DNA of 64,000 bases from Anaerolineae bacterium (GTDB taxonomy: Bacteria; Chloroflexota; Anaerolineae; Promineifilales; Promineifilaceae): the NCBI GenBank assembly GCA_023382655.1, contig JAHDWK010000004.1:150538-214537 (forward strand), in the 5' to 3' direction. Positions 16,355 to 24,914 of this stretch are shown in pieces. How positions within the stretch are numbered: position 1 is the first letter of the stretch; the number at the start of each line of letters is the position of its first letter. The notes under the pieces are model-generated. The model ran no database searches. It was not told the origin of the DNA and worked only from the letters and a program-made list of their open reading frames with translations. Made by a program: the position numbers and the translations under genes.

Positions 16355-16582
16355 ATGACCGATATTTACACCTATTCGGAAGCACGACGAAACCTGGCTT
16401 CTTTACTGGACAAGGCTGCCCGCGAAGGAGAAATACGGGTGCGGCGAAAAGATGGTCAGATTTTTGTCATCACTCCGGTAACAACGGGCAGTTCGCCATT
16501 GGATGTGGAGGGCATTGACCTGGGCCTCAGCAAAGAAGAGATAATCGAGTTCATCCACGAAGGACGCAAATATACAGAATGA
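16355..16582 (+). CDS. Phd/YefM-type antitoxin (orphan)
   Basis: The 75-residue protein has the Phd/YefM N-terminal DNA-binding pattern: YTYSEARRNLASLLDKAAREGEIRV, then RRKDGQIFVITP. The start lies 1 nt after the importer ATPase stop. No RelE/Doc toxin follows; the next gene is DUF1801. It is either an orphan antitoxin or a transcription factor. The C-terminal SKEEIIEFIHEGR is the usual toxin-binding helix. Confidence 0.75.
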   Translation: MTDIYTYSEARRNLASLLDKAAREGEIRVRRKDGQIFVITPVTTGSSPLDVEGIDLGLSKEEIIEFIHEGRKYTE

Positions 16583-16583
16583 G

Positions 16584-16648
16584 GATCCACAGATTACACA
16601 GATGACGCAGATTTCTTAATCTGTGCAATCTGTGTAATCTGTGGATAA
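16584..16648. repeat. Inverted tandem-word hairpin (CACAGATTA family)
   Basis: ATCCACAGATTACACAGATG and AATCTGTGTAATCTGTGGAT arms form a long hairpin. It is nearly the same sequence as the copy at 20643-20706, with a partial relative at 24841-24890. Confidence 0.9.
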
Positions 16649-16656
16649 AAAATCAT

Positions 16657-17049
16657 ATGGAAACGAAACAGGCCGCGCCCAAGACGATAGATGAATACAT
16701 TGCCCGCTTTCCGCCGGAGGTGCAGGAGATTCTGCAAAAGGTGCGGCTGACGATTCGGGACGCCGCGCCGGAGGCGGAGGAGACGATCAGCTACCAGATG
16801 CCCGCCTTCACGCTAAAGGGCAGAGGTCTCGTTTATTTTGGCGCGCACAAAAAACATATCGGCTTTTACCCCACACCCACGGGTATTGAGGAGTTCCAAG
16901 AGGAGTTGGCGCTTTACGGCGCGGGCAAAGGCACAGCCCAATTCCCCTTCGACAAACCCATTCCCTACGACCTGATTACCCGAATCGTCCAGTTTAGGGC
17001 AAAGGAAAATCTGGCAAAAACGGCCGAAGCCAAAGGGAAAAAGAAGTAG
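16657..17049 (+). CDS. DUF1801 protein (YdhG/Fra iron-chaperone-like)
   Basis: The 130-residue protein matches DUF1801: TIDEYIARFPPEVQEILQKVR at the N-terminus, EAEETISYQMPAFTL with the conserved tyrosine, and HIGFYPTPTGIEEFQEELA. FPFDKPIPYDLI is the C-terminal signature. Some homologues are proposed frataxin-like iron chaperones. It lies within the island interrupting the importer genes. The Lys-rich tail (KGKKK) is probably disordered. Confidence 0.85.
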   Translation: METKQAAPKTIDEYIARFPPEVQEILQKVRLTIRDAAPEAEETISYQMPAFTLKGRGLVYFGAHKKHIGFYPTPTGIEEFQEELALYGAGKGTAQFPFDKPIPYDLITRIVQFRAKENLAKTAEAKGKKK

Positions 17050-17168
17050 GAAACCCCGACTGTCTTGCACCGATTATGGGATCACTCCCAATAGGGCACC
17101 TTCGGGTCTTAGCCAAGGTGGAAGATGCGATAATTTTATATTAGGCTAACCCACACGGATATGAACAG

Positions 17169-17678
17169 ATGAGTCAACTTAGAGATAAACTGCTAAAGTT
17201 TACACAAATGCGGTACGAAACGTTACCGCTTTTGTTTGAAATTATGCGAGTTGACGACACCTTGAATATTGGAGAACCTGTCTCGCGGGTCCTAAAGTGC
17301 CACCTGCTCTCAGAAGCCTTGTTGGATAAGTTGTTACAATTTGTACTTGAACCTAATGGCGATGCAGTTCTTGCTGCACAACTCAGTTATAGCAAAAAGC
17401 TCGATATAGCGTCTCGATGCGTTTTAGTTGAAGGTTACGAATTATTGCCTGATTACGTAATTGGATCGCTCAGAAAACTAAACCGTATTCGTAATCGCTT
17501 AGCCCATGAATTAGGCGCGTCTGTAACTCGTGAAGAAGTATTAGACCTATTCATGGGCCTTGATCACCCTATGCCCGACCCAAATAATGCGGATGTTTCC
17601 ATGCTTGTTTATCACTATACAGCATTTTTATTTGGCAACATGCTCCCAAAGTTTGAGACTGTAGACGAGGAAAATTAA
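17169..17678 (+). CDS. HEPN-like helical protein
   Basis: I recognise no exact family, but the 169-residue all-helical protein carries RIRNRLAHE, with R108-x4-H113 matching the HEPN nuclease/MltR-DUF4145-like motif. HEPN domains include RNase toxins. SEALLDKLLQFVL near residues 48-60 resembles the first helix of such domains. The gene is markedly AT-rich compared with neighbours and lacks the ACGGCCGT octamer, pointing to transfer. A TA or defence role is only inferred. The spacer 17679-17874 after it shows no convincing gene. Confidence 0.55.
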   Translation: MSQLRDKLLKFTQMRYETLPLLFEIMRVDDTLNIGEPVSRVLKCHLLSEALLDKLLQFVLEPNGDAVLAAQLSYSKKLDIASRCVLVEGYELLPDYVIGSLRKLNRIRNRLAHELGASVTREEVLDLFMGLDHPMPDPNNADVSMLVYHYTAFLFGNMLPKFETVDEEN

Positions 17679-17874
17679 GGTGAATACGAATTTATAATGG
17701 GGAGGGCAGATATAGTAATGAGTTCACTTTTGCAAAGTATGGAAACTATTGAAAAGCTATATGAGCCGGGAACCTTATTTTCTGTTTGCCACCAGCGGGC
17801 GACACGGCCGTAACCCACAGTTTCGGTGAACAGGCAAAAGCATTACCCGCCCGTACCGAACAGGGAGAGAAATA

Positions 17875-18315
17875 ATGACCCAAATTGTCAATGTACCGCT
17901 ACCAGAACCCACCTACCGGCGCGTGAAGAAATGGGCCGAATCGCGCCAGCAGGATGTAGGCACGGCCATCGCCGATTATCTAACTCACACCTTGCCTACC
18001 GCCGAAGAGCTTGTTGTCCCTCTAACCGAAGCAGACCAACAGGTTGAACAGGAAAAAGCGGCCTACCTCCGTTTGTATCCGCAGTTAAAACACCAATATG
18101 CCAGGCAATATGTTGCCATTCACGGTGGTGAACTGGTTGACCACGATACAGACTACGGCGCGCTGTTTGAACGGATTGACGAACGTTATCCCGATACCTT
18201 CGTTTGGTTAACCCGCGTGGCTGACGAACCCATCAGAACCTTGAATTTCCGCTACCACCCATTAACAACCGAACCTATCGTAAGGGCGGGACGGCGCGGG
18301 ATACAACCGGGATGA
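17875..18315 (+). CDS. DUF5678-like protein with N-terminal helical domain
   Basis: The 146-residue protein begins with a ribbon-helix-helix-like segment (IVNVPLPEPTYRRVKKWAES). The C-terminal half carries a DUF5678-type pattern, with YVAIHGGELVDHDTDYGALFERIDERYPDTFVWLTRV split around the conserved VDHD and FVW positions. DUF5678 domains often occur beside toxin-antitoxin or protease genes, and the function is unknown. The last codons (RAGRRGIQPG) may derive from an adjacent repeat. Confidence 0.6.
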   Translation: MTQIVNVPLPEPTYRRVKKWAESRQQDVGTAIADYLTHTLPTAEELVVPLTEADQQVEQEKAAYLRLYPQLKHQYARQYVAIHGGELVDHDTDYGALFERIDERYPDTFVWLTRVADEPIRTLNFRYHPLTTEPIVRAGRRGIQPG

Positions 18316-18449
18316 AACAAAGGGCCGCGTCTCCGCGCCGTCTCGCCCCCGCATTGGCAGACCGGGGCGAGACAGGCGGGAGACAAGGTGTTGGTGAACC
18401 CGGCAAGGCATCACCCGCCTGTCCCGCCCCTACGACAATGGATGGAAGA

Positions 18450-18542
18450 ATGTGATTGAGAGATTGGGAGATTAGGAGATTGGGAACGCAGCCAATCTCC
18501 CAATCTCGCGGTGTCCCCACCGCCAATCTCTCAATCTCCCAA
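18450..18542. repeat. Compound inverted repeat (AGATTGGG family)
   Basis: GATTGAGAGATTGGGAGATT and complementary CCAATCTCCCAATCTC, then another CCAATCTCTCAATCTCCC, form a compound hairpin. A small GGTGTCCCCACC hairpin lies between the right-arm copies. It occupies the leader of the fused permease gene. The rest of the 18316-18448 spacer has only a CG-rich tail. Confidence 0.85.
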
Positions 18543-18548
18543 ATAACT

Positions 18549-20642
18549 ATGAGCGCATCAATCGCTATTTCTCGGATTTCGACGCATAAGCGGTGGGTGG
18601 GGTTGGGGGTGGCTACGGCCGTACTCACCCTCGCCTTCCTCATTTTTGCCGCCGCCCAGGTGGGCGCGTTCCCGGAGTCGTGGAACATCGGCCTGCATGA
18701 GCCGCTGGACGAATTCAAACGGTGGATCGTCGCTAACCGGCGGACGCACCCCATGTTCCTCTACTTCTTCGAGCCGCTCAGCGCCTCCATTGATTGGGGG
18801 CTGCGCCGGGTGGAGAATTTCCTGCTCTGGCTGCCCTGGCCGGTGATCGTGGCCGCCATTTTCCTGATCGCCCACAGGGCGGGTGGGCTGCGGCTGGCGC
18901 TGGTGGTCTCCGGCTGCACATTGATGATGGGGCTGCTCGGCTTTTGGGACCGCAGTATGCAAACCCTGTCGCTCATGGTCGTCTCTGTCATCATCTCCCT
19001 GCAAATTGGCATCCCGCTGGGCATCTGGTCGGCGCAAAATGATCGGGTGGAAAGGGTGTTACGGCCGTTGCTGGACGCCATGCAAACGATGCCCGCCTTC
19101 GTCTACCTCATCCCTGTGCTGCTCTTTTTTGGCATTGCCCGTGTGCCCAGCGTCGTCGCCACCGTCATTTACGCCCTGCCGCCGGTTATTCGCCTGACCA
19201 ACCTGGGCATCCGCCAGGTCTCCGGCGAGACGGTGGAAGCGGCGCGCGCTTTTGGCGCCACCGACCGGCAAATTTTGTTCAAAGTGCGTCTGCCGCTGGC
19301 CACCCCGGCGATTATGACCGGCGTCAACCAGACGATTATGATGGCCTTGAGCATCGTGGTTATTGCCGCCCTGATTGGCGGCGGTGGCCTGGGTGAGACA
19401 GTGCTGCGTTCGCTGCGCACGTTGAACGTGGGCACGGCCTTTGCCGCCGGGCTGGCGATTGTCTTTATGGCCTTCCTGCTCGACCGGTTGAGCCAATCCT
19501 TTGTGCGCACGGAGTGGAGCAGCCGGGGTGATTTTCGCGGCTTCCGGCTGCTGCCGGAGGCGTGGCGGGGCAAACGGGTGGCGGAAGGGGTGGAAACGGC
19601 CGTGTCCCACCTCTACAGCGCCGCCGATTACGCCACCCATACCCTCACCCGCCGCAGCGATTTCCTCTCCCGTCGTCCCTTCTTTTTTATGAGCGTGTTG
19701 GCGTTGGTCGCCCTGCTGCTGGTGACGATGGCCGCGAGTACGGCCGTGCCCGCTTTCCGCGAATTCCCCGCAGGCTGGCATTTGGGGCTGGCTGCGCCCG
19801 TTGACGCCCTGGTGAAATGGGCGCAGGTGAACCTGTACCGCATGGGCGACAGCAATATCGGCACCGGCCCGTTTAGCGATTTCATCACCATTTACCTGCT
19901 GGCCCCCCTGCGGCGGCTGCTGGTGGAGCGGTTGACGTGGCCGGTGGTGATGGGGTTGCTGACGGCCGTCGCCTATGCCGTCTCCGGCAAAAAATTGGCG
20001 CTATACACCCTGGCAGGTATGTTCCTGGTGGGCTTATTGGGGATGTGGGAACTGGCCATGGACACGCTCAGCCAGGTCATTGTGGCCGTCATCATCTCCG
20101 TCCTCATCGGCATTCCACTGGGCATTTGGGCCGCCCGCAATGATCATGCCGACCGAGGCTTGCGAGTGATGAACGACTTTTTACAGACCATCCCCGTGTT
20201 TGTCTACCTGGTGCCGGTGGTGATGCTGTTTAATGTGGGGCGTGTGGCCGGGATTCTGGCCTCCGTGTTGTATGCCCTGCCTCCCGTCATTCGCCTCACC
20301 AGCCTGGGCATCCGCCGCGTGGAGGCGGAAGTGGTGGAAGCGGCCAATGCCTTTGGTTCCACCGACTGGCAAATCCTGTCCAAAGTGCAGATTCCCCTGG
20401 CGCTGCCGGCCATCATGCTCGGCGTCAACCAGACCATTATGATGGTGCTGGCCATGGTCATTTGCGCCGGGCTGGTGGGCGGTGCGGGGTTGGGGCTGGC
20501 AGTAGTGACGGGGCTGGCGCAAAACGAACTGGGCCGCAGCATTGAAGCCGGGCTGGCCATCGTTATCCTGGCGGTGATCATTGACCGCATCTCCCAGGCG
20601 TGGGCCGCACGGCTGGCGCGAGAGCGGAATTTGGAAGTGTAG
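18549..20642 (+). CDS. Glycine betaine ABC transporter permease, two ProW/OpuAB domains fused in tandem
   Basis: The 697-residue protein contains two complete BPD_transp_1 units (roughly residues 1-330 and 380-697). Each has a WNIGL/WHLGL plus EPLDEFKRWI or APVDALVKWAQ start, five or six helices, and the EAA loop (VSGETVEAARAFGATDRQILFK and VEAEVVEAANAFGSTDWQILSK). A separate ProW normally dimerises, so here both halves of the pore are covalently linked. The start at 18549 avoids an N-terminal repeat. The cognate ATPase is at 15334. Confidence 0.92.
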   Translation: MSASIAISRISTHKRWVGLGVATAVLTLAFLIFAAAQVGAFPESWNIGLHEPLDEFKRWIVANRRTHPMFLYFFEPLSASIDWGLRRVENFLLWLPWPVIVAAIFLIAHRAGGLRLALVVSGCTLMMGLLGFWDRSMQTLSLMVVSVIISLQIGIPLGIWSAQNDRVERVLRPLLDAMQTMPAFVYLIPVLLFFGIARVPSVVATVIYALPPVIRLTNLGIRQVSGETVEAARAFGATDRQILFKVRLPLATPAIMTGVNQTIMMALSIVVIAALIGGGGLGETVLRSLRTLNVGTAFAAGLAIVFMAFLLDRLSQSFVRTEWSSRGDFRGFRLLPEAWRGKRVAEGVETAVSHLYSAADYATHTLTRRSDFLSRRPFFFMSVLALVALLLVTMAASTAVPAFREFPAGWHLGLAAPVDALVKWAQVNLYRMGDSNIGTGPFSDFITIYLLAPLRRLLVERLTWPVVMGLLTAVAYAVSGKKLALYTLAGMFLVGLLGMWELAMDTLSQVIVAVIISVLIGIPLGIWAARNDHADRGLRVMNDFLQTIPVFVYLVPVVMLFNVGRVAGILASVLYALPPVIRLTSLGIRRVEAEVVEAANAFGSTDWQILSKVQIPLALPAIMLGVNQTIMMVLAMVICAGLVGGAGLGLAVVTGLAQNELGRSIEAGLAIVILAVIIDRISQAWAARLARERNLEV

Positions 20643-20706
20643 CATCCACAGATTACACAGATTTCACAGATAAAAAATCTGCGTAATCTGTGTAATCTGT
20701 GGATAA
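20643..20706. repeat. CACAGATTA-family hairpin
   Basis: ATCCACAGATTACACAGATT and AATCTGTGTAATCTGTGGAT arms with a short A-rich loop. It starts at the stop of the permease and resembles the hairpin at 16584-16648, so both flank the island plus permease. Confidence 0.9.
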
Positions 20707-20718
20707 AAAGATCGATCT

Positions 20719-21885
20719 ATGGCGCAATCATTTGAATTTCCAACCAAAATCGTACACGGGCCGGGGGTGTTGGTGGGGCTGGCGGAGGAATTGCGGGCGT
20801 TGGGGGTGAAACGGCCGTTGCTTGTCACTGATAAAGGTCTGGTAGCGGCGGGAGTGGTGAATGAAGTTACCAACCAGCTACGACGGGCGGGGCTGGATTA
20901 TGTGCTGTTTGCCGACGTGGTACCGAATCCGCCGATTGCCCTGGTGGATGGGGGTACGGCCGTGTACCACGAAGCCGACTGTGATGGGCTGATTGGCCTG
21001 GGTGGGGGCAGCCCCATGGATGTGGCCAAAGCGATTGGAGTCACGGCCGTGCAGGGTGGTTCCATCCGTGCGTATGAATGGGCCGATCCCAACCCCGTCA
21101 GCAAACGCATCCCGCCGCTGGTTGCCATTCCCACGACAGCGGGGACGGGCAGCGAAGTCACGCTCTGGTCCGTCATCACCGACCCGGAGCGCAAAATCAA
21201 GTACAACGTGGGCGGTACGCCGCTGATTGGGGCGCATGTGGCCCTTATTGACCCGATGCTGACGCTGGCGCTGCCCGCCCACATCACGGCGGGCACAGGC
21301 ATGGATGCCCTGGCCCACGCCATCGAATGTTACACCATGGCCTACGCCCAACCTTTCACCGACGCGGTAGCGCTGCTGGCGATGGAGTACGTCGGCCAAT
21401 ACCTGCGCATTGCCTATGCCCAGGGGCAGAACCAGGAAGCGCGTTACAAGATGAGCATGGCGGCGGCGTTAGGTGGCATGGCCTACGGCGTGGCCAGCGC
21501 GGGCGCGGCCCACGCCATGAGCCAGACGGCGGGTGGTGTGCGTGATGTGCCGCATGGAGCATTAACCGCGCGGCTGTTGGGGCCGGTGATGGAATACAAT
21601 TATATAGGTGAACCGCACCGTTTTGCCCGCATTGCTCAGGCGTTGGGCGAAGATATTCGCGGGTTGTCCATCTGGGAAGCGGCGGAGAGGGCGGTCACGG
21701 CCGTGTACCGCCTCACCGCCGACGTAGGCATTCCCTCGCTGCCAGAACTGGGCTTTAGCGAGGACGAAATCCCCCTGCTGGCCGAACTGGCCGCCAACGA
21801 TCCGCAAACCATCGGCAACCCCCGCGACATCAACTACCAGGGTTACGTGCAGGTGTATCAACGCGCCTTTGCGTTAGGGAAATGA
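20719..21885 (+). CDS. Iron-containing alcohol dehydrogenase (group III)
   Basis: The 388-residue enzyme has the NAD-binding GGGSPMD near residue 95, the AIPTTAGTGSE motif near 137, and the metal ligands D196, H200, H265 and H279. These fit a Fe- or Zn-dependent group III dehydrogenase such as methanol/1,3-propanediol/lactaldehyde types. The substrate is not defined by sequence. In a demethylation cluster it could handle formaldehyde or an amino-alcohol-derived aldehyde. The start at 20719 lies behind the CACAGATTA hairpin. Confidence 0.85.
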   Translation: MAQSFEFPTKIVHGPGVLVGLAEELRALGVKRPLLVTDKGLVAAGVVNEVTNQLRRAGLDYVLFADVVPNPPIALVDGGTAVYHEADCDGLIGLGGGSPMDVAKAIGVTAVQGGSIRAYEWADPNPVSKRIPPLVAIPTTAGTGSEVTLWSVITDPERKIKYNVGGTPLIGAHVALIDPMLTLALPAHITAGTGMDALAHAIECYTMAYAQPFTDAVALLAMEYVGQYLRIAYAQGQNQEARYKMSMAAALGGMAYGVASAGAAHAMSQTAGGVRDVPHGALTARLLGPVMEYNYIGEPHRFARIAQALGEDIRGLSIWEAAERAVTAVYRLTADVGIPSLPELGFSEDEIPLLAELAANDPQTIGNPRDINYQGYVQVYQRAFALGK

Positions 21886-21888
21886 GTT

Positions 21889-21992
21889 TTGACGCAAAGG
21901 TGCAAAGGGTGAAAGAGCGCAAAGAAGAAGAGGAAAAGGCTTTCTTTTTTTCTTTGCTCCTTCGCCTCCTTTGCGCTCTTTACGTTAAATTC
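21889..21992. repeat. GCAAAG-family hairpin
   Basis: GACGCAAAGGTGCAAAGGGTG on one side is balanced by TCCTTTGCGCTCTTTACG on the other. It is a second copy of the 7345-7440 family, again directly ahead of a small plus-strand gene. Confidence 0.7.
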
Positions 21993-22000
21993 GATGATCT

Positions 22001-22306
22001 ATGACGACTTATCAGGTTTTGTACTGGCATGATATTCCCATTCAGGTGCGAGCCGGGGGGCGGCGCGACCGGGTAAGCCGGGAACTGCCGCCGCGCTTTC
22101 AGGCGGCGATTGACAGCGCGGCTATGGCCGCCGGTCTGACAGGCACGGATGCGTATTTGGATGGTTTTGCATGGAGCGAACCACACGAGCGGGATGGCTC
22201 GCCGCAAGAAGTGGTGGCAGCGGTGCTGGTCGAGTTGGATAAGCAGTATGAGACGATTGATTGGCGGGGCACGGCCGTGACCATCCAGCAAAACCCGCCA
22301 ATTTGA
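22001..22306 (+). CDS. PF13769 ('virulence factor') small domain protein
   Basis: The 101-residue protein has the YQVLYWHDIPIQVRAG opening and RVSRELPPRFQAAIDSAAMAAGLTGTDAYLDGFAWSE pattern (split around LPPRFQ and DGFAW) of PF13769. The family name is historical and the biochemical role unknown. It precedes the corrinoid activator and toxin pair in the same direction. The C-terminus (TAVTIQQNPP) includes an octamer-encoded TAV. Confidence 0.7.
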   Translation: MTTYQVLYWHDIPIQVRAGGRRDRVSRELPPRFQAAIDSAAMAAGLTGTDAYLDGFAWSEPHERDGSPQEVVAAVLVELDKQYETIDWRGTAVTIQQNPPI

Positions 22307-22363
22307 CATCCCCTGTACAATCGTGGCATCAGTGAACTTTGTATAGGTTTTGAGGAGTATGAG

Positions 22364-22564
22364 ATGACCGAGGTTGAGCAAATAAAGGTGGCAATCAAAA
22401 GGCTTTCGCAAGAAGAGTTGGAAATTTTGCGCCAGTGGTGGGAAGAATACGAAGCCCAACAGTGGGATGAGCAAATCGAGCACGACATTCTTGCCGGTAA
22501 ATTGGATGCCCTGGCTGATGAAGCAATCAAAGCATTCAGAGAAGGAAATTTCTCCGAATTATGA
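22364..22564 (+). CDS. RelB/addiction-module antitoxin
   Basis: The 66-residue helical protein contains EQIKVAIKRLSQEELEILRQWWEEYEA followed (after a split) by LAGKLDALADEAIKAFREGN, the pattern of 'addiction module component' proteins that pair with ParE/RelE toxins. Its stop overlaps the toxin start by 4 nt (ATGA). The acidic C-terminal helix is the likely toxin-binding part. Confidence 0.85.
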   Translation: MTEVEQIKVAIKRLSQEELEILRQWWEEYEAQQWDEQIEHDILAGKLDALADEAIKAFREGNFSEL

Positions 22565-22815
22565 AGCACTTTGCCAGCCCTGCATTTTGGGAGCATTATC
22601 GCCAACTACCGCCTGAGATTCGAGATATAGCTGACAAGAATTTTGAGTTACTGAAAGAAGCCCCAAATCATCCGTCCCTCCATTTCAAGAAAGTTGGGCA
22701 CTATTGGTCTGCCAGAGTTGGCCGAAAATACCGGGCCCTTGCTGTTGAAGTTCCTGGTGGTATTCTCTGGTTCTGGATAGGCCCTCACAAAGAATACGAG
22801 AAACTAATCAAATAG
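22561..22815 (+). CDS. RelE/ParE-family toxin
   Basis: The 84-residue protein starts MKHFASPAFWEHYRQLP and has the RelE-fold pattern HPSLHFKKVGHYWSARVGRKYRALAVE. The ending LWFWIGPHKEYEKLI carries the conserved GPH-Y motif of this subgroup. RelE-type members cleave ribosome-bound mRNA. Its 4-nt overlap with the antitoxin supports a functional pair. It lies 5 nt before the corrinoid activator gene, so the pair may be co-transcribed with the catabolic cluster. Confidence 0.85.
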   Translation: MKHFASPAFWEHYRQLPPEIRDIADKNFELLKEAPNHPSLHFKKVGHYWSARVGRKYRALAVEVPGGILWFWIGPHKEYEKLIK

Positions 22816-22820
22816 CACCG

Positions 22821-24833
22821 ATGACCGACCAAAACCCCCTTGTCATATTTATGCCTGCCGGGCGGCGTGACCGGGTGATGCCCGGCCAATCGCTGCTGGA
22901 TGCGGCGCGACAGGTGGGGGTGGAAATTGAGAGCATCTGTGGCGGCCGTTTGACATGTGGTAAGTGTAAGGTGGTGGTGGAAGACGGCCGTTTCGAGAAA
23001 CACGCCATCACTTCCACCGCCGACCACCTGACGCCGCCGGGTGATGAAGAAGTGGCGCTGCTGGCGCGGATGGGGGTGAATGGCGACGGCCGTCTGGCCT
23101 GCGCCGCCTGTGTGACCGGCGACGTGCTGGTCTTTGTGCCTGAAGAGAGCCGGGCACACAAACAGGTCATCCGCAAATCGGCCACGGAACGGGTGATTGA
23201 GATTGCCCCGGCCATTCGCCAGGTATATGTTGAAGTGGATGAGGCGGAACTGGGCGAACATCGTGGGGATTGGGGGCGGTTGCAAGAGGCGCTGGCGCAT
23301 CAATGGGGATTGACTGATTTGGCAATTGATTTATTTGCGCTGCGGAAATTGCAAGAGACATTGCGGGCGGGGAAATGGAAAGTGACCGTTATCCTCTGGC
23401 AGGAGCGGGAAGTGATAGATGTGCTGCCTGGTTATCACGAGGGGATTTATGGGCTGGCGGTGGATATTGGCAGCACGACGATTGCCGGGCATTTGTGCGA
23501 TTTGCGTACCGGGGCCATTTTAGCCACCGAATCCACCATGAACCCGCAGGTGGTGTATGGCGAAGATTTGATGAGCCGCGTCTCCTATGCCATGACGCAC
23601 AAAGATGGGCTGGAGAAGATGCACACGGCCGTGATTGATACCCTCAACAAAGTGGCGGCGCGGGCAGCCAGGGGGGCCGGTCTACAGAGCCGCGACCTGC
23701 ACGAGATGGTGGTGGTGGGTAATACCACCATGATGCACATCTTCCTGGGCATCAACCCGAAGGAGCTGGGCGGCGCGCCCTTTGCCCTGGCGAACCGGGA
23801 AGCGATGGACGTGAAGGCGCGGGAGTTGGGGCTGCGGCTGCACAAGGCCACCAACGTGCATATCTTGCCCGCCGAGGCCGGGCATGTGGGCGCGGACAAT
23901 GTGGCCGTGCTGCTGGCCGAGGAGCCATACAATCAGGACGAGATGATGCTGATTGTGGATGTGGGCACGAATGCGGAGATTGTGCTGGGCAACCGGGAAC
24001 GGCTGTTCAGCGCCTCTAGCCCTACCGGGCCGGCGTTTGAAGGGGCGCAAATCAGCTATGGCATGCGCGCCGCGCCGGGCGCGATTGAGCGGGTGCGCAT
24101 TGACCCGGAGACAAAGGTTGCCCGCTTTCGCGTGATTGGTGAAGAGCGATGGTCGGATGCGTGGGCGGTTGGAGAGACCGCGTTGGAAGCGCAGGCTACG
24201 CATCTGGCGGCGGGCATTTGTGGGTCGGGCATTATTGAAGCGGTAGCAGAATTGTTCGTCGTGGGCGTTTTAACGCCCGACGGCCGTTTCAACCCCGATT
24301 TGACCGACCATTCCCGAATGCAATGGCACGGCCGTAAAGGCGCATACACCCTGGCGACGGCTGACCAAACTGCCACCGGCCAACCGATTTTGGTAACGCA
24401 GGACGACGTGCGCAACATTCAACTGGCGAAGGCGGCGCTGTATGCGGGCTGCAAATTGCTGATGGCGCGGGCGGGCGTTGAGCAGGTGGATCGCATTTTG
24501 CTGGCAGGCGCGTTTGGTAGTTACATTGACCCCCAGTACGCCATGATTTTGGGACTGATTCCTGATTGTGATTTGGCGCGGGTAACGGCCGTGGGCAATG
24601 CCGCCGGTGACGGGGCCAGGATTGCCCTGCTGAACCGGGCCAAGCGGATAGAGGCGCAGCGGGTGGCAAAGTGGGTAAAATATCTGGAAACGGCCGTACA
24701 TCCTGATTTTCAGGATGAATTTGTGGCTGCCTTGCACCTGCCTCACGCCCGTGACCCGTTCCCGCATTTGCAAGAGCTGTTGCCGGTGACGGCCGTGGCC
24801 GGGCAACTAGAACGTAAACGCAGAAGACGTTGA
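22821..24833 (+). CDS. ASKHA-domain corrinoid activation protein (RACo/RamA-like, DUF4445)
   Basis: The 670-residue protein has an N-terminal plant-type [2Fe-2S] ferredoxin domain with C40, C46, C49 and C94, then a linker and a large ASKHA ATPase region (GLAVDIGSTTIAGHL near 210; VVVGNTTMMHIFLGI near 295; LIVDVGTNAEIVLGN near 376). This is the RACo/RamA group, which reductively restores inactive Co(II) corrinoid to Co(I) at ATP cost. It directly precedes the corrinoid protein gene. The basic C-terminal tail ends in RRRR. Confidence 0.88.
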   Translation: MTDQNPLVIFMPAGRRDRVMPGQSLLDAARQVGVEIESICGGRLTCGKCKVVVEDGRFEKHAITSTADHLTPPGDEEVALLARMGVNGDGRLACAACVTGDVLVFVPEESRAHKQVIRKSATERVIEIAPAIRQVYVEVDEAELGEHRGDWGRLQEALAHQWGLTDLAIDLFALRKLQETLRAGKWKVTVILWQEREVIDVLPGYHEGIYGLAVDIGSTTIAGHLCDLRTGAILATESTMNPQVVYGEDLMSRVSYAMTHKDGLEKMHTAVIDTLNKVAARAARGAGLQSRDLHEMVVVGNTTMMHIFLGINPKELGGAPFALANREAMDVKARELGLRLHKATNVHILPAEAGHVGADNVAVLLAEEPYNQDEMMLIVDVGTNAEIVLGNRERLFSASSPTGPAFEGAQISYGMRAAPGAIERVRIDPETKVARFRVIGEERWSDAWAVGETALEAQATHLAAGICGSGIIEAVAELFVVGVLTPDGRFNPDLTDHSRMQWHGRKGAYTLATADQTATGQPILVTQDDVRNIQLAKAALYAGCKLLMARAGVEQVDRILLAGAFGSYIDPQYAMILGLIPDCDLARVTAVGNAAGDGARIALLNRAKRIEAQRVAKWVKYLETAVHPDFQDEFVAALHLPHARDPFPHLQELLPVTAVAGQLERKRRRR

Positions 24834-24840
24834 TTCTTAT

Positions 24841-24890
24841 CAAAGATTGTGCAGATAAAAAATCTGGGTAATCTGCGCAATCTTTGATGA
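24841..24890. repeat. Short CAGATT-word hairpin
   Basis: CAAAGATTGTGCAGATAAAA and ATCTGCGCAATCTTTGAT make a perfect-looking outer stem (ATCAAAGATTG/CAATCTTTGAT). It is a small relative of the 16584 and 20643 hairpins. The promoter for downstream genes is not evident. Confidence 0.8.
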
Positions 24891-24914
24891 TTTATTCTGT
24901 GACGAGGTAAACGT

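Noticed and set aside
16355..17049. Phd antitoxin with DUF1801 as its toxin
   Set aside because: DUF1801 does not resemble Doc, RelE or YoeB, and no such pairing is known to me; the antitoxin is recorded as orphan.
17697..17813. Short ORF of about 37 codons between the HEPN-like and DUF5678-like genes
   Set aside because: No RBS, no recognisable motif and an octamer-derived ending; not supported as a gene.
8073..20706. CRISPR array from the many short tandem words
   Set aside because: Units are 7-9 nt with no spacers of constant length, and arms are inverted; there are no cas genes. They are hairpin repeats, not CRISPR.
22303..22321. TTGACA with TACAAT as a promoter before the RelB-like gene
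   Set aside because: The two boxes are separated by only 7 bp, too short for sigma70; no better -10 was found at 16-18 bp.
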